Shown here: piece after piece, positions 1 to 8,519 of the stretch
Layout: the number at the start of each line of letters is the position of its first letter
Position numbering within the stretch: position 1 is the first letter of the stretch
Source of the DNA: Acidimicrobiia bacterium
GTDB taxonomy: Bacteria; Acidobacteriota; Vicinamibacteria; Vicinamibacterales; CAVVIG01
NCBI GenBank assembly: GCA_016871175.1
Contig: VFZL01000016.1
Location: 1 to 64,000, forward strand
Direction: 5' to 3'
Length of the DNA stretch: 64,000 nucleotides
The notes under the pieces: model-generated
Told to the model about the DNA's origin: nothing
Databases searched by the model: none
Seen by the model: only the letters and a program-made list of their open reading frames with translations
Position numbers and translations under genes: made by a program

Positions 1-202
1 CGGAGGTGTGCTCGCCGGGGACGCGGCGGCGACCGGGACGCGCCTGCGTCCCGGTCTCGGCGTTTCCAGAGCCCCCGACGTGGCATCATCAGCGCCGAGG
101 CCGCGGTTATCCACGCTGTCGAAGGGGGAACAGGAGGGAGCGGGAGGGTCGGGTGGGTCCGATAAGGGGCGTTCGGTTAACCCACACCCCCGCTAATGCT
201 GC

Positions 203-445
203 CTACGATCCGAAATCCACGCGAGGAGGCCGCCGCTCGAAGTTGCGTTCGCGCCAAAGCGCCGCCCACTTCTTCTGCGTCCGGACCACCACTTCGCGAA
301 GCGCGTCGATGTTGCTCTGATCGCCGCGATCGATGTCCCGGCCAACCCCCGAAGCGGCGCGCTGGGCCAGCACCCGCTGCTGCCCCTCTAGAACGGGACC
401 CGACAAACACAGCAGGCAAGCCCCGGCACCAACGATAGCCCATCA
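203..445 (-). pseudogene. PrcB-like protein remnant (N-terminal half only)
   Basis: An open frame runs from just after a TGA (446-448) to a TAG at 203-205. It begins with a hydrophobic, lipoprotein-like stretch containing GAGACLLCLSG. It ends with VVVRTQKKWAALW followed by PPRVDFGS. The W..LW...PP.VDF pattern is what I remember from the middle of PrcB-type (protease complex subunit) proteins. Those normally continue with a strand such as MVVAVFLG and a GGY motif. I find neither in any minus-strand frame over 1-202. No ATG lies at the front of the frame; the first possible start is TTG at 406. Both ends therefore look damaged, and I read it as a remnant. A short real protein using TTG is the alternative. 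The rest of 1-473 holds nothing I can support. Confidence 0.38.
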
Positions 446-473
446 ATATGGACGTGCGGCCGTTGACAGCGGT

Positions 474-2633
474 TTACAGCGCAGGCCGAACGGGCGGTGT
501 CACGCGTATCCGAATCTGGCGGCCGACGCCGACGTCGTTACCCAACCGGGACTTCGCTTGGAGGTGAAGGACGTAGGCACCCGGCGCCAGGTCGTTCAGC
601 GGAATTCGAACGGCGTACCCATATCCACCCTTCGCACCCTGCAACTCGCTCGAGTTGCGCTCGTCCTCGGCCTTGAATACCACGCGCCCTTCATCCGTCT
701 GAATCGTCGTCGTGATGTCGACGCGATGCGCAGGGCCGGTTTGATTGTCGTAGACCTCGGCAAACAGCGCGAGCTCGTCGTTCTGCGGGAAGTCGCGCGA
801 AGCAATCGGGGCCGCCGGCAGCACCCCTTTGACTTGCTCATCGTTTTTCGCCGTCACCATGGCCGATCCGCTCATGGATGTGATGAGGATTCCGCTCAAT
901 CCGAGCGCCTGCTTCGCGAAGTCCGGCACCTCGAGGTCGTAGGTGACTGAGCCCGCAACCCCACCCGCGGCATCGCGCGCCGCGACGCGCAAGTGGTACT
1001 TGCCTGGCTGCAGGTCGAAGCGATTTAGCATACGGAACCCAGTCTGCTGGACGCGGGTCCTGGTGTCTGGGCGCAGGTTCGTCGTCAGGTGGTCGGTGGA
1101 TCCCGCCTTGGTCTTCCCTTGCGTGTCCACCGCCGCGTACGTAATTTCGATCCTGCCGTTCTCGGCGAGCGAGAGCATGCGTCCAATCAGCTCGACGCCC
1201 AAGAGAATCGAGGCGTTCGGCGCAGTGCCCTTGAACGGCGCGGCGAACACCCGCATGCCGAGACCGCCGACCGGAATGGGGCTAGCCATCGCCTCCGCCA
1301 ATTCGGCCGACGTTTTGCCGCCGGCCGGCGGCGTGGGCGCCTTACCACGCGGGGCCTGATACCCCTTCCGCGACCGTATGGTGAGGCCGGGACGCTTGGT
1401 CTTGACCTCGATGCGATGGAACCTGCCGTCGCGCTTGTTGGAGAGCGGGTAGTACGCAATCACGTAGTACGCGCTGTTCTCTTCGACGATGCGCTGGAAT
1501 GCGTTTGCGAACTGATTCGTGTTCACCGTCGCGAAGCCGCCGGTCTCGTCCGACAGCGTCCGCAAGTTCATCTGGGCCATCACTTGCTCGTTACGAAGAC
1601 CAGACAAGCCCAACCCATTGCCCGGATTGTCTTGATTGCCCAGCGAGCCCACCGCAATCGTGTCGTCACCCATGTCCGTCAACCCACGGGGGTCGATGGC
1701 GTAGATGCTGACGTTGGCGCGGGTCGCCGCTGCGACCGCATCCCGCACGTCTTCGAGCACGTTCGATGCCTGGCTCGCGCGCTGGTCGTAGCCGCGGATG
1801 ATATCGGTGATGTCGTAGTCGATGCCCTCGCTGAAGAGGAGCATGGTCTTGCGTCGGCCGCGGATCCCCCCAAACCAGTCGGCGACGTTCTTGATGGTGG
1901 CGAGGGTGTTCCGTGCCTTGAACGCTCGCTCGGCGTCCTCAGGATCGGCAATCGTGCGGCTATTCAAGTTGTCGTTGAACGCGAGGTCGCGCTGGCGGAA
2001 GTACTCCTGGCTCTTGTTGAGCGTCGCCGACTGGAGCTTGGATCCGATGAATCGATCCACCGAGTTCATGAGAAGACGACGGTTGTTGGTGAACTCCTGA
2101 CTCCAGTCCGACCGACCACCCGTATACACGATGGCCATCAAATCATTGGCGCTCAGATTCCGCTGGATGAACTGCTTGGCCGCATTCTTCACGAGCTGCG
2201 AGCGCAACGCGTTGGTGTGCAAGTCGTCGAGGATCGCGACGTACAAGCGGCCGTTGAACGGCCGCTCATTGCTCGCGGTGTCCGGTTCCACGGGATCCGG
2301 CCGGAACAACGGTCGGTCCGCCCGTTCGAGCGGGATGTTGACCATCGAGAAGTTGGCAATGGTTTGGCTTTTGCCGTCCTCGAACACCTGGAAGTCGTCC
2401 TTCGTGAGGTCACGCACCAACCGTCCCTGCGCGTCGGTCACGAGTACATCCACTTCCACGTACTCGACCTGGGCTTGGAACCTTGGCGTCTCGCCGATCA
2501 CGTCGTCCTGCGCAGGCTGGCCCTGGGCCGGCTGTCCCTGTCGAGCCTGGCTTTCAGCGGTGACCCCGACAGCCACGCCGACAAGGGCGCTGACGAGCCC
2601 AAGCGCCGCGGCAAACCTCAGTCTGGTAGACAT
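474..2633 (-). CDS. Secreted VWFA-related protein (Acidobacterial type)
   Basis: The 719-residue protein has an N-terminal signal segment (about residues 7-27) followed by a Q/P-rich linker. It then shows the opening typical of the VWFA-related Acidobacterial family: VEVDVLVTDAQGRLVRDLTKDD and VFEDGK, followed by VAILDDLHTN as the modified MIDAS strand. A VWA-like alpha/beta core extends to about residue 400, with the family-typical YYVIAYYP and KTKRPGLTIRSRKGY motifs closing it. The C-terminal 300 residues look like beta-rich Ig-like domains. Function within the family is not established; adhesion or protein interaction outside the cytoplasm is the usual guess. A perfect TATAAT (2683-2688, minus) lies 50 bases upstream of the ATG. 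Transcribed divergently from the M24 peptidase gene. Confidence 0.9.
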   Translation of the reverse strand: MSTRLRFAAALGLVSALVGVAVGVTAESQARQGQPAQGQPAQDDVIGETPRFQAQVEYVEVDVLVTDAQGRLVRDLTKDDFQVFEDGKSQTIANFSMVNIPLERADRPLFRPDPVEPDTASNERPFNGRLYVAILDDLHTNALRSQLVKNAAKQFIQRNLSANDLMAIVYTGGRSDWSQEFTNNRRLLMNSVDRFIGSKLQSATLNKSQEYFRQRDLAFNDNLNSRTIADPEDAERAFKARNTLATIKNVADWFGGIRGRRKTMLLFSEGIDYDITDIIRGYDQRASQASNVLEDVRDAVAAATRANVSIYAIDPRGLTDMGDDTIAVGSLGNQDNPGNGLGLSGLRNEQVMAQMNLRTLSDETGGFATVNTNQFANAFQRIVEENSAYYVIAYYPLSNKRDGRFHRIEVKTKRPGLTIRSRKGYQAPRGKAPTPPAGGKTSAELAEAMASPIPVGGLGMRVFAAPFKGTAPNASILLGVELIGRMLSLAENGRIEITYAAVDTQGKTKAGSTDHLTTNLRPDTRTRVQQTGFRMLNRFDLQPGKYHLRVAARDAAGGVAGSVTYDLEVPDFAKQALGLSGILITSMSGSAMVTAKNDEQVKGVLPAAPIASRDFPQNDELALFAEVYDNQTGPAHRVDITTTIQTDEGRVVFKAEDERNSSELQGAKGGYGYAVRIPLNDLAPGAYVLHLQAKSRLGNDVGVGRQIRIRVTPPVRPAL

Positions 2634-2682
2634 AGTGTTCTCGCTCAGAAATTTCGAAGCGGGCTGGCGCCGAGCCTCTCCG

Positions 2683-2708
2683 ATTATAGGCCGTTCCAGC
2701 GCTATACT
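2683..2708. promoter_or_regulatory. Overlapping divergent -10 elements for the VWFA and M24 genes
   Basis: On the minus strand TATAAT occupies 2683-2688, pointing at the VWFA gene with a leader of roughly 43 bases. On the plus strand TATACT occupies 2703-2708, only 8 bases before the ATG at 2717. Neither has a good -35. The two elements are 14 bases apart and face away from each other, so polymerase bound at one would cover the other. The plus-strand element would give a leaderless or nearly leaderless mRNA. Confidence 0.4.
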
Positions 2709-2716
2709 TGACGAGC

Positions 2717-3943
2717 ATGTCCAGCTCGGGCGCCATGACCGCCGTCGCCGCGTCCCGCCCCCTCGACGTGGGTGCCATTCAAGCCGCGTTGCGGGCAGAC
2801 GGCCTCGACGGTTGGCTGCTGTACGACTTTCTCGGTCTGAACCCCATCGCCAATGACGTCACGGCCGTCGACCGCCAAGGGGGACACCTCGCCACGCGAC
2901 GATGGTTCTACCTCATCCCGGCGGCTGGGGAGCCCCAGGGTCTGGTGCATGCGATCGAGTCTCAAACACTCGCGCACCTGCCGGGCTCGACGACGCGCTA
3001 TGCGGTACGCGACCAATTGGAACGTGGGCTGAAGTCGCTCGTCGGCGGGCTGCGGCGGGTCGCGATGGAGTACTCGCCGAGCTGCGCCATCCCGTACGTG
3101 GCTCGTGTGGATGCCGGCACCGTCGAACTGGTGCGGAGCTGCGGCGTCGAGGTAGTCTCGTCCGGTGATCTTGTGCAGCAGTTTTCGGCCGTCTGGAGTG
3201 CGGACGCGATCGCCACGCACCTCACCGCGTCAGACAAGCTCTACCGGATCAAGGACCGTGCGTTCCAGGCGATCGGCCACCGGACCCAGCACGGCGGCCA
3301 CACGACGGAATACGAGATTCAGCAACTGATGGCCCAATGGTTTCGCGAGGAAGGGCTGGTCAGCGATTCCGACCCGAACGTGTCGGCGTCCGAGAATGCG
3401 GGCAACCCGCACTACCTCCCCACTCGAGAGGCGTCACGTCCCATCGGCGCAAACGAGCTGGTGCTGCTCGACCTCTGGGGCAAGCTGGAGCAGCCGGGGG
3501 CCGTGTATGCGGATATCACGTGGGTGGGCTACACCGGCGCGCGCGTGCCGGACCGCTACGCGGAGGCGTTCGCGGTGATCTGCGAAGCGCGAGATGCCGG
3601 GGTCGCGCTGGTGCAGGTTGCCGCGCGAGAGGGTCGTGCCGTCCGCGGGTTCGAGGTCGACCGCGCCGCGTCCGCGGTCATCCGGTCGTCAGGATACGGC
3701 GCAGCCATCCTGCATCGCACCGGACACAGCCTGGGAGATGCCGCGGTACACGGAACGGGCGCCAACATGGACGACTACGAGACGCACGACGATCGACGGC
3801 TGGTCCCCGGCTCGGGCTTCACGATCGAGCCGGGCGTGTACTTCGCCGATTTCGGCGTCCGCACCGAAATCAACATGGTCATGGGCGCACACGAGGCCAC
3901 GGTGTCCGGCCCGCTCCAGACCGAGATTCTCGCTCTCGCTTGA
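2717..3943 (+). CDS. M24 family metallopeptidase (Xaa-Pro aminopeptidase-like)
   Basis: Creatinase-fold N-terminal domain (to about residue 160) followed by a complete pita-bread M24 domain. Numbering from the ATG at 2717, the five metal ligands are D252 (LLDLWG), D266 (YADIT), H337 (RTGHSLG), E371 (TIEPGVY) and E384 (RTEIN). This fits a dinuclear-metal aminopeptidase that removes N-terminal residues next to proline, although substrate cannot be read from sequence. A TTG at 2708 would extend the frame but overlaps the apparent -10 TATACT; ATG 2717 and ATG 2735 are the realistic starts and neither has a Shine-Dalgarno. The next gene starts 12 bases downstream behind a strong ribosome site, so the two are probably co-transcribed. 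Confidence 0.87.
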   Translation: MSSSGAMTAVAASRPLDVGAIQAALRADGLDGWLLYDFLGLNPIANDVTAVDRQGGHLATRRWFYLIPAAGEPQGLVHAIESQTLAHLPGSTTRYAVRDQLERGLKSLVGGLRRVAMEYSPSCAIPYVARVDAGTVELVRSCGVEVVSSGDLVQQFSAVWSADAIATHLTASDKLYRIKDRAFQAIGHRTQHGGHTTEYEIQQLMAQWFREEGLVSDSDPNVSASENAGNPHYLPTREASRPIGANELVLLDLWGKLEQPGAVYADITWVGYTGARVPDRYAEAFAVICEARDAGVALVQVAAREGRAVRGFEVDRAASAVIRSSGYGAAILHRTGHSLGDAAVHGTGANMDDYETHDDRRLVPGSGFTIEPGVYFADFGVRTEINMVMGAHEATVSGPLQTEILALA

Positions 3944-3955
3944 GTAGGAGGTTCG

Positions 3956-5557
3956 ATGTCTACCCGGAAGACCACGCTGTTCTACGCGACGCTCATTTCC
4001 GTGTCGTCACTCATCGTCGGCATGATCCTCGCGTCCCGGTTGAATCTCTCGCCGGTCTCGTCGGCGCAGTCGCTGACGTTGCCACCCGCCAACAGCGCGC
4101 CGATCGCCGGAGCCATCGACGCTCAGACGTTCCGGAACGTCGCTAAGGGGCAGTCACCGATGGTCGTCAACATCAGGACGGAGACGAAGCAGCGCGCGCA
4201 AGAGCTGTCCGACTTCTTCGGCGGCGGCGGGGGCGGTCAGGGACCCGATGACCTGCTTCGACGCTTCTTCGGGGGCGGGGGCGGACGCGGCGGCGATGAC
4301 CCGAACGATCAGGACGACAATCAACGGGGGCAGTCGCCGAACCGCCGGCGGCGTGACCAAACGACCGTGGCGGCGGGCACTGGATTCATCATCAATGCGG
4401 ATGGCCTCATTCTCACCAACAACCACGTCGTCGAGGGGGCGACCAAGATCGAGGTCTCGCTGTACGGCGAGGATCTCGATCAGCTGTACGAGGCGAAGCT
4501 CATCGGCCGCGATGCGCTGACGGACACGGCGCTCATCCAGCTGACCAAGAAGCCCGATCACAAACTGCCTGAAGCCAAGTTCGGCGACTCGTCGCAGATA
4601 GCCGCGGGCGATTGGGTGATCGCGATTGGCAACCCCTTCGGCTTCCGCCATACCGTGACGGTCGGCGTCATCAGCGCGACCGAGCGCGCGTTCCCCGTCA
4701 CCGATGGACGCTCAAGCGAGATGCTGCAAACCGACGCCGCCATTAACCCGGGCAATTCCGGTGGTCCCCTCCTGAACATCCGGGGCGAAGTCATCGGCAT
4801 GAACACCGCGATCATCAGCAACGGTCGGGAGACGGGCGGCGGCAACCTCGGGATAGGTTTTGCGGTGCCGATCAATACGATCCGAGCACTGCTGCCTCAA
4901 TTGCACGCGGGCAAAGTGACTCGCGGCCGCATCGGGGTGCAGATCACGGCCGTGCCGCGCGACGGGTTCGAGGAGTTCGGGCTCAAGACCCGGAAAGGCG
5001 CGATCGTGTCGAGTGTGGCGCCTGACGGTGCCGCCGCGAAAGCCGGCATCCAGCCTGGCGACGTGATCGTGGAGTTCAACGGCAAGTCAGTCAACAACAC
5101 GAACGAGCTGCAGAACCTCGTGACGGCCACCAAGCCGGGCACGTCCGCGCCGGTAAAGGTGATACGCGACGCGAAGGAGCGCACGATCAACGTGACGGTA
5201 GACGAGCTCGATCTCGAGGCCGAGCAGGGTCGGCTGTCGCGCAATCGACCCAACGAGCCGAGCGAGCAAGGCGGAGACAGCTTCGGCCTGACGCTCGGCA
5301 ATGTGACCCCGCAGATGTCTCGGCGGTTACAGCTGCCCTCGGGCGTGACTGGCGCGGTGATCACGGACGTTGATCCGAATGGTCCGGCGGCTGGGGCGCT
5401 TCGGCCAGGCGATGTCATCACGGCGGTGAACGGCACGCGTGTATCGAATGCGTCGGAGGCCGGACGCGAACTGCAGCGCGTCCAGTCTGGCCGCATCGCG
5501 CGCATTCTGGTTCACCGTGACGGGAACGAAGTCTTCGTGACCGTCCGCAAGGAGTAG
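3956..5557 (+). CDS. Do/HtrA-family periplasmic serine protease with two PDZ domains
   Basis: 533 residues. Residues 8-26 form a signal or anchor segment. The trypsin-like domain has the catalytic triad H157 (TNNHVVEG), D190 (LTDTALI) and S268 (NPGNSGGP). PDZ1 lies at about 320-410 and PDZ2 at about 430-530, as in DegP/DegQ, so it should be a periplasmic quality-control protease and chaperone. An unusual Gly/Asp-rich and Arg/Gln-rich insertion (about residues 88-135, with two GGGGG runs) sits in the region of the LA loop, which controls oligomer assembly in DegP. The AGGAGG at 3946-3951, 4 bases before the ATG, fixes the start. A GC-rich inverted repeat follows the gene. Confidence 0.92.
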   Translation: MSTRKTTLFYATLISVSSLIVGMILASRLNLSPVSSAQSLTLPPANSAPIAGAIDAQTFRNVAKGQSPMVVNIRTETKQRAQELSDFFGGGGGGQGPDDLLRRFFGGGGGRGGDDPNDQDDNQRGQSPNRRRRDQTTVAAGTGFIINADGLILTNNHVVEGATKIEVSLYGEDLDQLYEAKLIGRDALTDTALIQLTKKPDHKLPEAKFGDSSQIAAGDWVIAIGNPFGFRHTVTVGVISATERAFPVTDGRSSEMLQTDAAINPGNSGGPLLNIRGEVIGMNTAIISNGRETGGGNLGIGFAVPINTIRALLPQLHAGKVTRGRIGVQITAVPRDGFEEFGLKTRKGAIVSSVAPDGAAAKAGIQPGDVIVEFNGKSVNNTNELQNLVTATKPGTSAPVKVIRDAKERTINVTVDELDLEAEQGRLSRNRPNEPSEQGGDSFGLTLGNVTPQMSRRLQLPSGVTGAVITDVDPNGPAAGALRPGDVITAVNGTRVSNASEAGRELQRVQSGRIARILVHRDGNEVFVTVRKE

Positions 5558-5577
5558 TCACACCGTCGCCGTCACGA

Positions 5578-5606
5578 GGGCGCGGCCCGCGAGCCGGACC
5601 GCGCCC
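5578..5606 (+). terminator. GC-rich hairpin after the Do/HtrA gene
   Basis: GGGCGCGG (5578-5585) pairs perfectly with CCGCGCCC (5599-5606) across a 13-base loop, 20 bases after the protease stop codon. There is no T-run, so if it stops transcription it is not a classical intrinsic terminator. It could instead protect the 3' end. Confidence 0.35.
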
Positions 5607-5635
5607 CCGTCCGACGCTCGTAGACAGCCCATCGG

Positions 5636-6607
5636 TTGAACCGGCATCATTTGTCGCACGCCCTCATCCTCGCGGCCGGACTCAGTACGCGACTGCGACC
5701 GCTGACGCTCGTCCGGGCCAAGCCGGCCATACCAGTTGCAGGTTCGCCGCTCGCGGAGCGCATCATCCGCTGGCTGGTCAGTCATGACGTGCGCGAGATC
5801 GTCCTCAATCTTCATTACAAGCCCGAGACGATCACCCGCGTGATGGGAGATGGGCGTCACCTTGGCGCGCGGGTTCGCTACTCCTGGGAACAGCCGGATG
5901 TACTCGGCAGCGCGGGTGGACCGCGCCTGGCGTCTCCGCTCCTTGCGGCCGATCCGTTTCTCATCGTCAACGGGGATACGCTGACCGATCTCGACCTTGG
6001 CGCATTGGCCGCTGCGCACGCGCGATCCGAGGCGCTCGTGACGATGGCGCTCGTCCCGAACAACGATCCGCACCGCTACGGCGGCGTGCGCCTCGATGCG
6101 CGAGGGCAGGTCGTCGGTTTCGCCAAGCGGGGAGAGGCCGCCGTCGGGTCACATCATTTCATCGGCGTCCAGGTGGCCTCGGCCGGTGCGTTCGCGTCGG
6201 TCCGACCGGGCGAGGCGCGAAACTCGGTGGGAGACGTGTATGACACGCTGATCGCGTCGCGCCCCGGGAGCGTGCGTGGGTTCGTGTGCTCGGCTGGATT
6301 CTGGGATATCGGGAGCGTCGCGGACTATTGGCGCACTTCGCGAACGCTCGCGGCCGCAGAGACGACACCGGACACCCAGCTCCGCGCTACGCTCCTCGGG
6401 CTCGGCCGGCAGGTCCACGTCGATCCGACGGCAACGATCCACGAGTCAATTGTCTGGGACCGCGTGACCGTCGGTGCGCGGGCGGTCCTGGATGGCTGCA
6501 TCGTGACCGACGATGTGACGGTACCATCCGGCTCCGAGCATCGAAACGCGATTTTGCTGTGCGGCCCGGAGCAGACGCTCACCGTCGTGCCTCGGCCCAC
6601 CGACTGA
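5636..6607 (+). CDS. murU: Sugar-1-phosphate nucleotidyltransferase, MurU-like
   Basis: 323 residues. The N-terminal nucleotidyltransferase fold opens with ALILAAGLSTRLRPLT and AKPAIPVAGSPL (pyrophosphorylase signature and substrate lysine), then has LGSAGGPRL and VNGDTLTDLDL (metal-binding Asp). The C-terminal 70 residues carry hexapeptide-like turns (VHVDPTATIHESIVW). In the MurU pathway it would convert MurNAc-1-phosphate and UTP to UDP-MurNAc. The identification rests mainly on the next gene, an AmgK-like kinase 26 bases downstream, which would make its substrate. A mannose-1-phosphate guanylyltransferase is the alternative for this protein alone. The start is TTG 5636; no ATG or GTG lies before the conserved motif. 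Confidence 0.78.
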   Translation: MNRHHLSHALILAAGLSTRLRPLTLVRAKPAIPVAGSPLAERIIRWLVSHDVREIVLNLHYKPETITRVMGDGRHLGARVRYSWEQPDVLGSAGGPRLASPLLAADPFLIVNGDTLTDLDLGALAAAHARSEALVTMALVPNNDPHRYGGVRLDARGQVVGFAKRGEAAVGSHHFIGVQVASAGAFASVRPGEARNSVGDVYDTLIASRPGSVRGFVCSAGFWDIGSVADYWRTSRTLAAAETTPDTQLRATLLGLGRQVHVDPTATIHESIVWDRVTVGARAVLDGCIVTDDVTVPSGSEHRNAILLCGPEQTLTVVPRPTD

Positions 6608-6633
6608 GGACATGGCTGATTTCGGAGTGTCAC

Positions 6634-7626
6634 GTGTCCGATCCACGTGTTGACGCATACCTGGCCGAGAGTGGGCTGGTGGCGCAGGTGTCCAGAGTCG
6701 TTCCACTGACCGGTGACGCGTCGGACCGCCGCTACTTTCGCGTGATCCTGACCAACGGCCGGACGCTGGTACTGACCCTTCACGTCGGCCCGATCGACTT
6801 CGCCACGCTGCCCTTTGCGAACGTGTGCGAGTTGCTGCAACAAATGCCGTTACCCGTGCCGGCAATCCTCGGGCATGCCAACGCACTTGGCGTGGTGGCG
6901 CTGCGCGATCTTGGCGACGTGACGCTGCAGGCTCACCTGGGCGCGGCCAGCCCCACGGTGCACGCCGCACTGTATCGCGAGGCCCTTGCGCTCATCGAAC
7001 GGCTGCAACGGCGCGGCGCCGAACTCGCATCGGACCGCTACCTCCCGTACGGCATCTCGTTCGACGTCGAGACATTGACCTGGGAGCTGAACTTCTTCGT
7101 CAAGCACTTCCTTGAAGGCTATCGCGGCATGTCGCTGACGGCGGCCGAGAAAGCGGCGCTGGCTGAGGAGTGGGCCGCCATCACCACCGAGCTGGCGGCA
7201 GAAACGCGCGTGCTCTGCCATCGTGATTACCACAGCCGCAATCTGATGTTCTGTGATGGTAGCCTGCACATGATCGACTTTCAGGACGCGCGCATGGGCC
7301 CGGACACCTACGATCTGGTGTCTTTGCTGCGCGATTCGTACGTCGACCTCACGCACGCGCAGCTTGAGGACCTCATCGCGTACTTCCTGGCGCTGAAGGG
7401 TCACCCCGACGCCGCGGAGTTCCGACGCCGCTTCGACCTGATGGCACTGCAGCGCAATCTCAAGGCTCTCGGGACGTTCGGGTTCCAAACGATGAGCCGG
7501 CAGAATCCCGTGTACATCCAGTACATGCCACGGACGCTGGCGTACGTTCGCACGAACCTGGGTCGCTATCATCGCTTCGGACGATTGCGCGAGCTGCTCG
7601 CCGCCCGCGTCGACGAGCTCAAGTAG
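6634..7626 (+). CDS. amgK: Anomeric sugar kinase, AmgK-like (aminoglycoside phosphotransferase fold)
   Basis: 330 residues from GTG 6634, with GGAG at 6624-6627 as ribosome site. The open frame extends further upstream but overlaps murU in another frame and resembles nothing. Kinase hallmarks are GDASDRRYFR (nucleotide loop), CHRDYHSRNLM (catalytic D198) and MIDFQDARMGP (metal-binding D215). The CHRDYHSRNLM block is the one I associate with AmgK, the MurNAc/GlcNAc 1-kinase of the peptidoglycan recycling route that bypasses de novo UDP-MurNAc synthesis. Known consequence in other bacteria: the AmgK-MurU route lowers sensitivity to fosfomycin. Acts in the cytoplasm. Length matches the family. 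Confidence 0.85.
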   Translation: MSDPRVDAYLAESGLVAQVSRVVPLTGDASDRRYFRVILTNGRTLVLTLHVGPIDFATLPFANVCELLQQMPLPVPAILGHANALGVVALRDLGDVTLQAHLGAASPTVHAALYREALALIERLQRRGAELASDRYLPYGISFDVETLTWELNFFVKHFLEGYRGMSLTAAEKAALAEEWAAITTELAAETRVLCHRDYHSRNLMFCDGSLHMIDFQDARMGPDTYDLVSLLRDSYVDLTHAQLEDLIAYFLALKGHPDAAEFRRRFDLMALQRNLKALGTFGFQTMSRQNPVYIQYMPRTLAYVRTNLGRYHRFGRLRELLAARVDELK

Positions 7627-7657
7627 GCGCCGGCCTACGGCTAGAATCGAGGCCGCT

Positions 7658-8509
7658 GTGGCACGAACCCGACCGGCCGGCGTCTCAACTCACTTGTTCC
7701 ACAACTCTCGCCTGTCGCGCGAGCAACTCATGGACGTCGGATCGGCGGGTTTCGATCGAATCGAGCTCTTCGCAACACGGACACACTTCGACTACCACAG
7801 CACGAACGCCATTGCGGAGCTCCAGGGCTGGCTGGCGGAAAGTGGCCTCGAGCTCCACAGCGTTCACGCGCCGGTCGGAGAAAGCTTAGCCGGTGGCCGA
7901 TGGGGTCCCCTGTTCACGCTCGCAAGCCCGGAGGCCAGCGTTCGTCGGCGCGCCCTGGACGAAACGGAGCGCGCGCTCTACATCGCTCGGCGTCTGCCGT
8001 ACAAGATCCTGGTCGTGCAACTCGGATTGCCAAGAACACCGCAGTCCGCGCCTGGGGAGAACAGCCGTGACGCGGCCCGGCGCAGTATAGAGACGTTGGC
8101 CAAGCTCGCCGAACCACTCGGTGTCACACTCGCCGTGGAGGTGATCCCCAACGAGCTGTCCCGTCCCGGTTCTTTGGTTCACTTCATCGAAGCCCTGGCC
8201 GACGATGTCCGAGTAGGCGTCTGCCTGGACTTCGGCCACGCCCACATGTTGGGCGACGTCGTCGACGCGGTTGAAACCGTCTCTGAGTACTTGATCACGA
8301 CCCATGTACACGACAATAAGGGCAGGACCGACGACCATCTCCTTCCCTTCGAGGGCACGGTCGACTGGGCATCCACGTTGACGGCAACGCAGAAGGTCGG
8401 CTACGACGGCGTGTGGCTGTTCGAGGTCGGCGCGCACGGATCGACACGGGAAACGATTCAGAAGCTCAAGGAGATCCGACGTCGCATGGAGCGGATGCTT
8501 GCGACGTGA
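7658..8509 (+). CDS. Sugar phosphate isomerase/epimerase family protein (xylose isomerase-like TIM barrel)
   Basis: 283 residues with the AP-endonuclease-2/xylose-isomerase-like barrel. Visible strand ends are LHSVHAP, LAVEVIPNE, VGVCLDFGHAHM, TTHVHDNKG, and DHLLPFEGTVDW followed by WLFEV. The Glu, Asp, His, His and Glu residues in these motifs are the usual divalent-metal ligands. Substrate is unknown; relatives isomerise or epimerise sugars, inosose or keto-acids, and some are endonucleases. Start is GTG 7658, 31 bases after amgK. A TAGAAT at 7642-7647 precedes it and no Shine-Dalgarno is seen, so it may have its own leaderless transcript. Being next to amgK-murU hints at sugar metabolism but does not prove it. 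Confidence 0.82.
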   Translation: MARTRPAGVSTHLFHNSRLSREQLMDVGSAGFDRIELFATRTHFDYHSTNAIAELQGWLAESGLELHSVHAPVGESLAGGRWGPLFTLASPEASVRRRALDETERALYIARRLPYKILVVQLGLPRTPQSAPGENSRDAARRSIETLAKLAEPLGVTLAVEVIPNELSRPGSLVHFIEALADDVRVGVCLDFGHAHMLGDVVDAVETVSEYLITTHVHDNKGRTDDHLLPFEGTVDWASTLTATQKVGYDGVWLFEVGAHGSTRETIQKLKEIRRRMERMLAT

Positions 8510-8519
8510 AACTGGGTAC

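Noticed and set aside
1089-2711. 540-residue plus-strand open frame opposite the VWFA gene
   Set aside because: Antisense shadow typical of high-GC DNA: Arg/His/Val-rich, no motifs, and the minus-strand gene is convincing.
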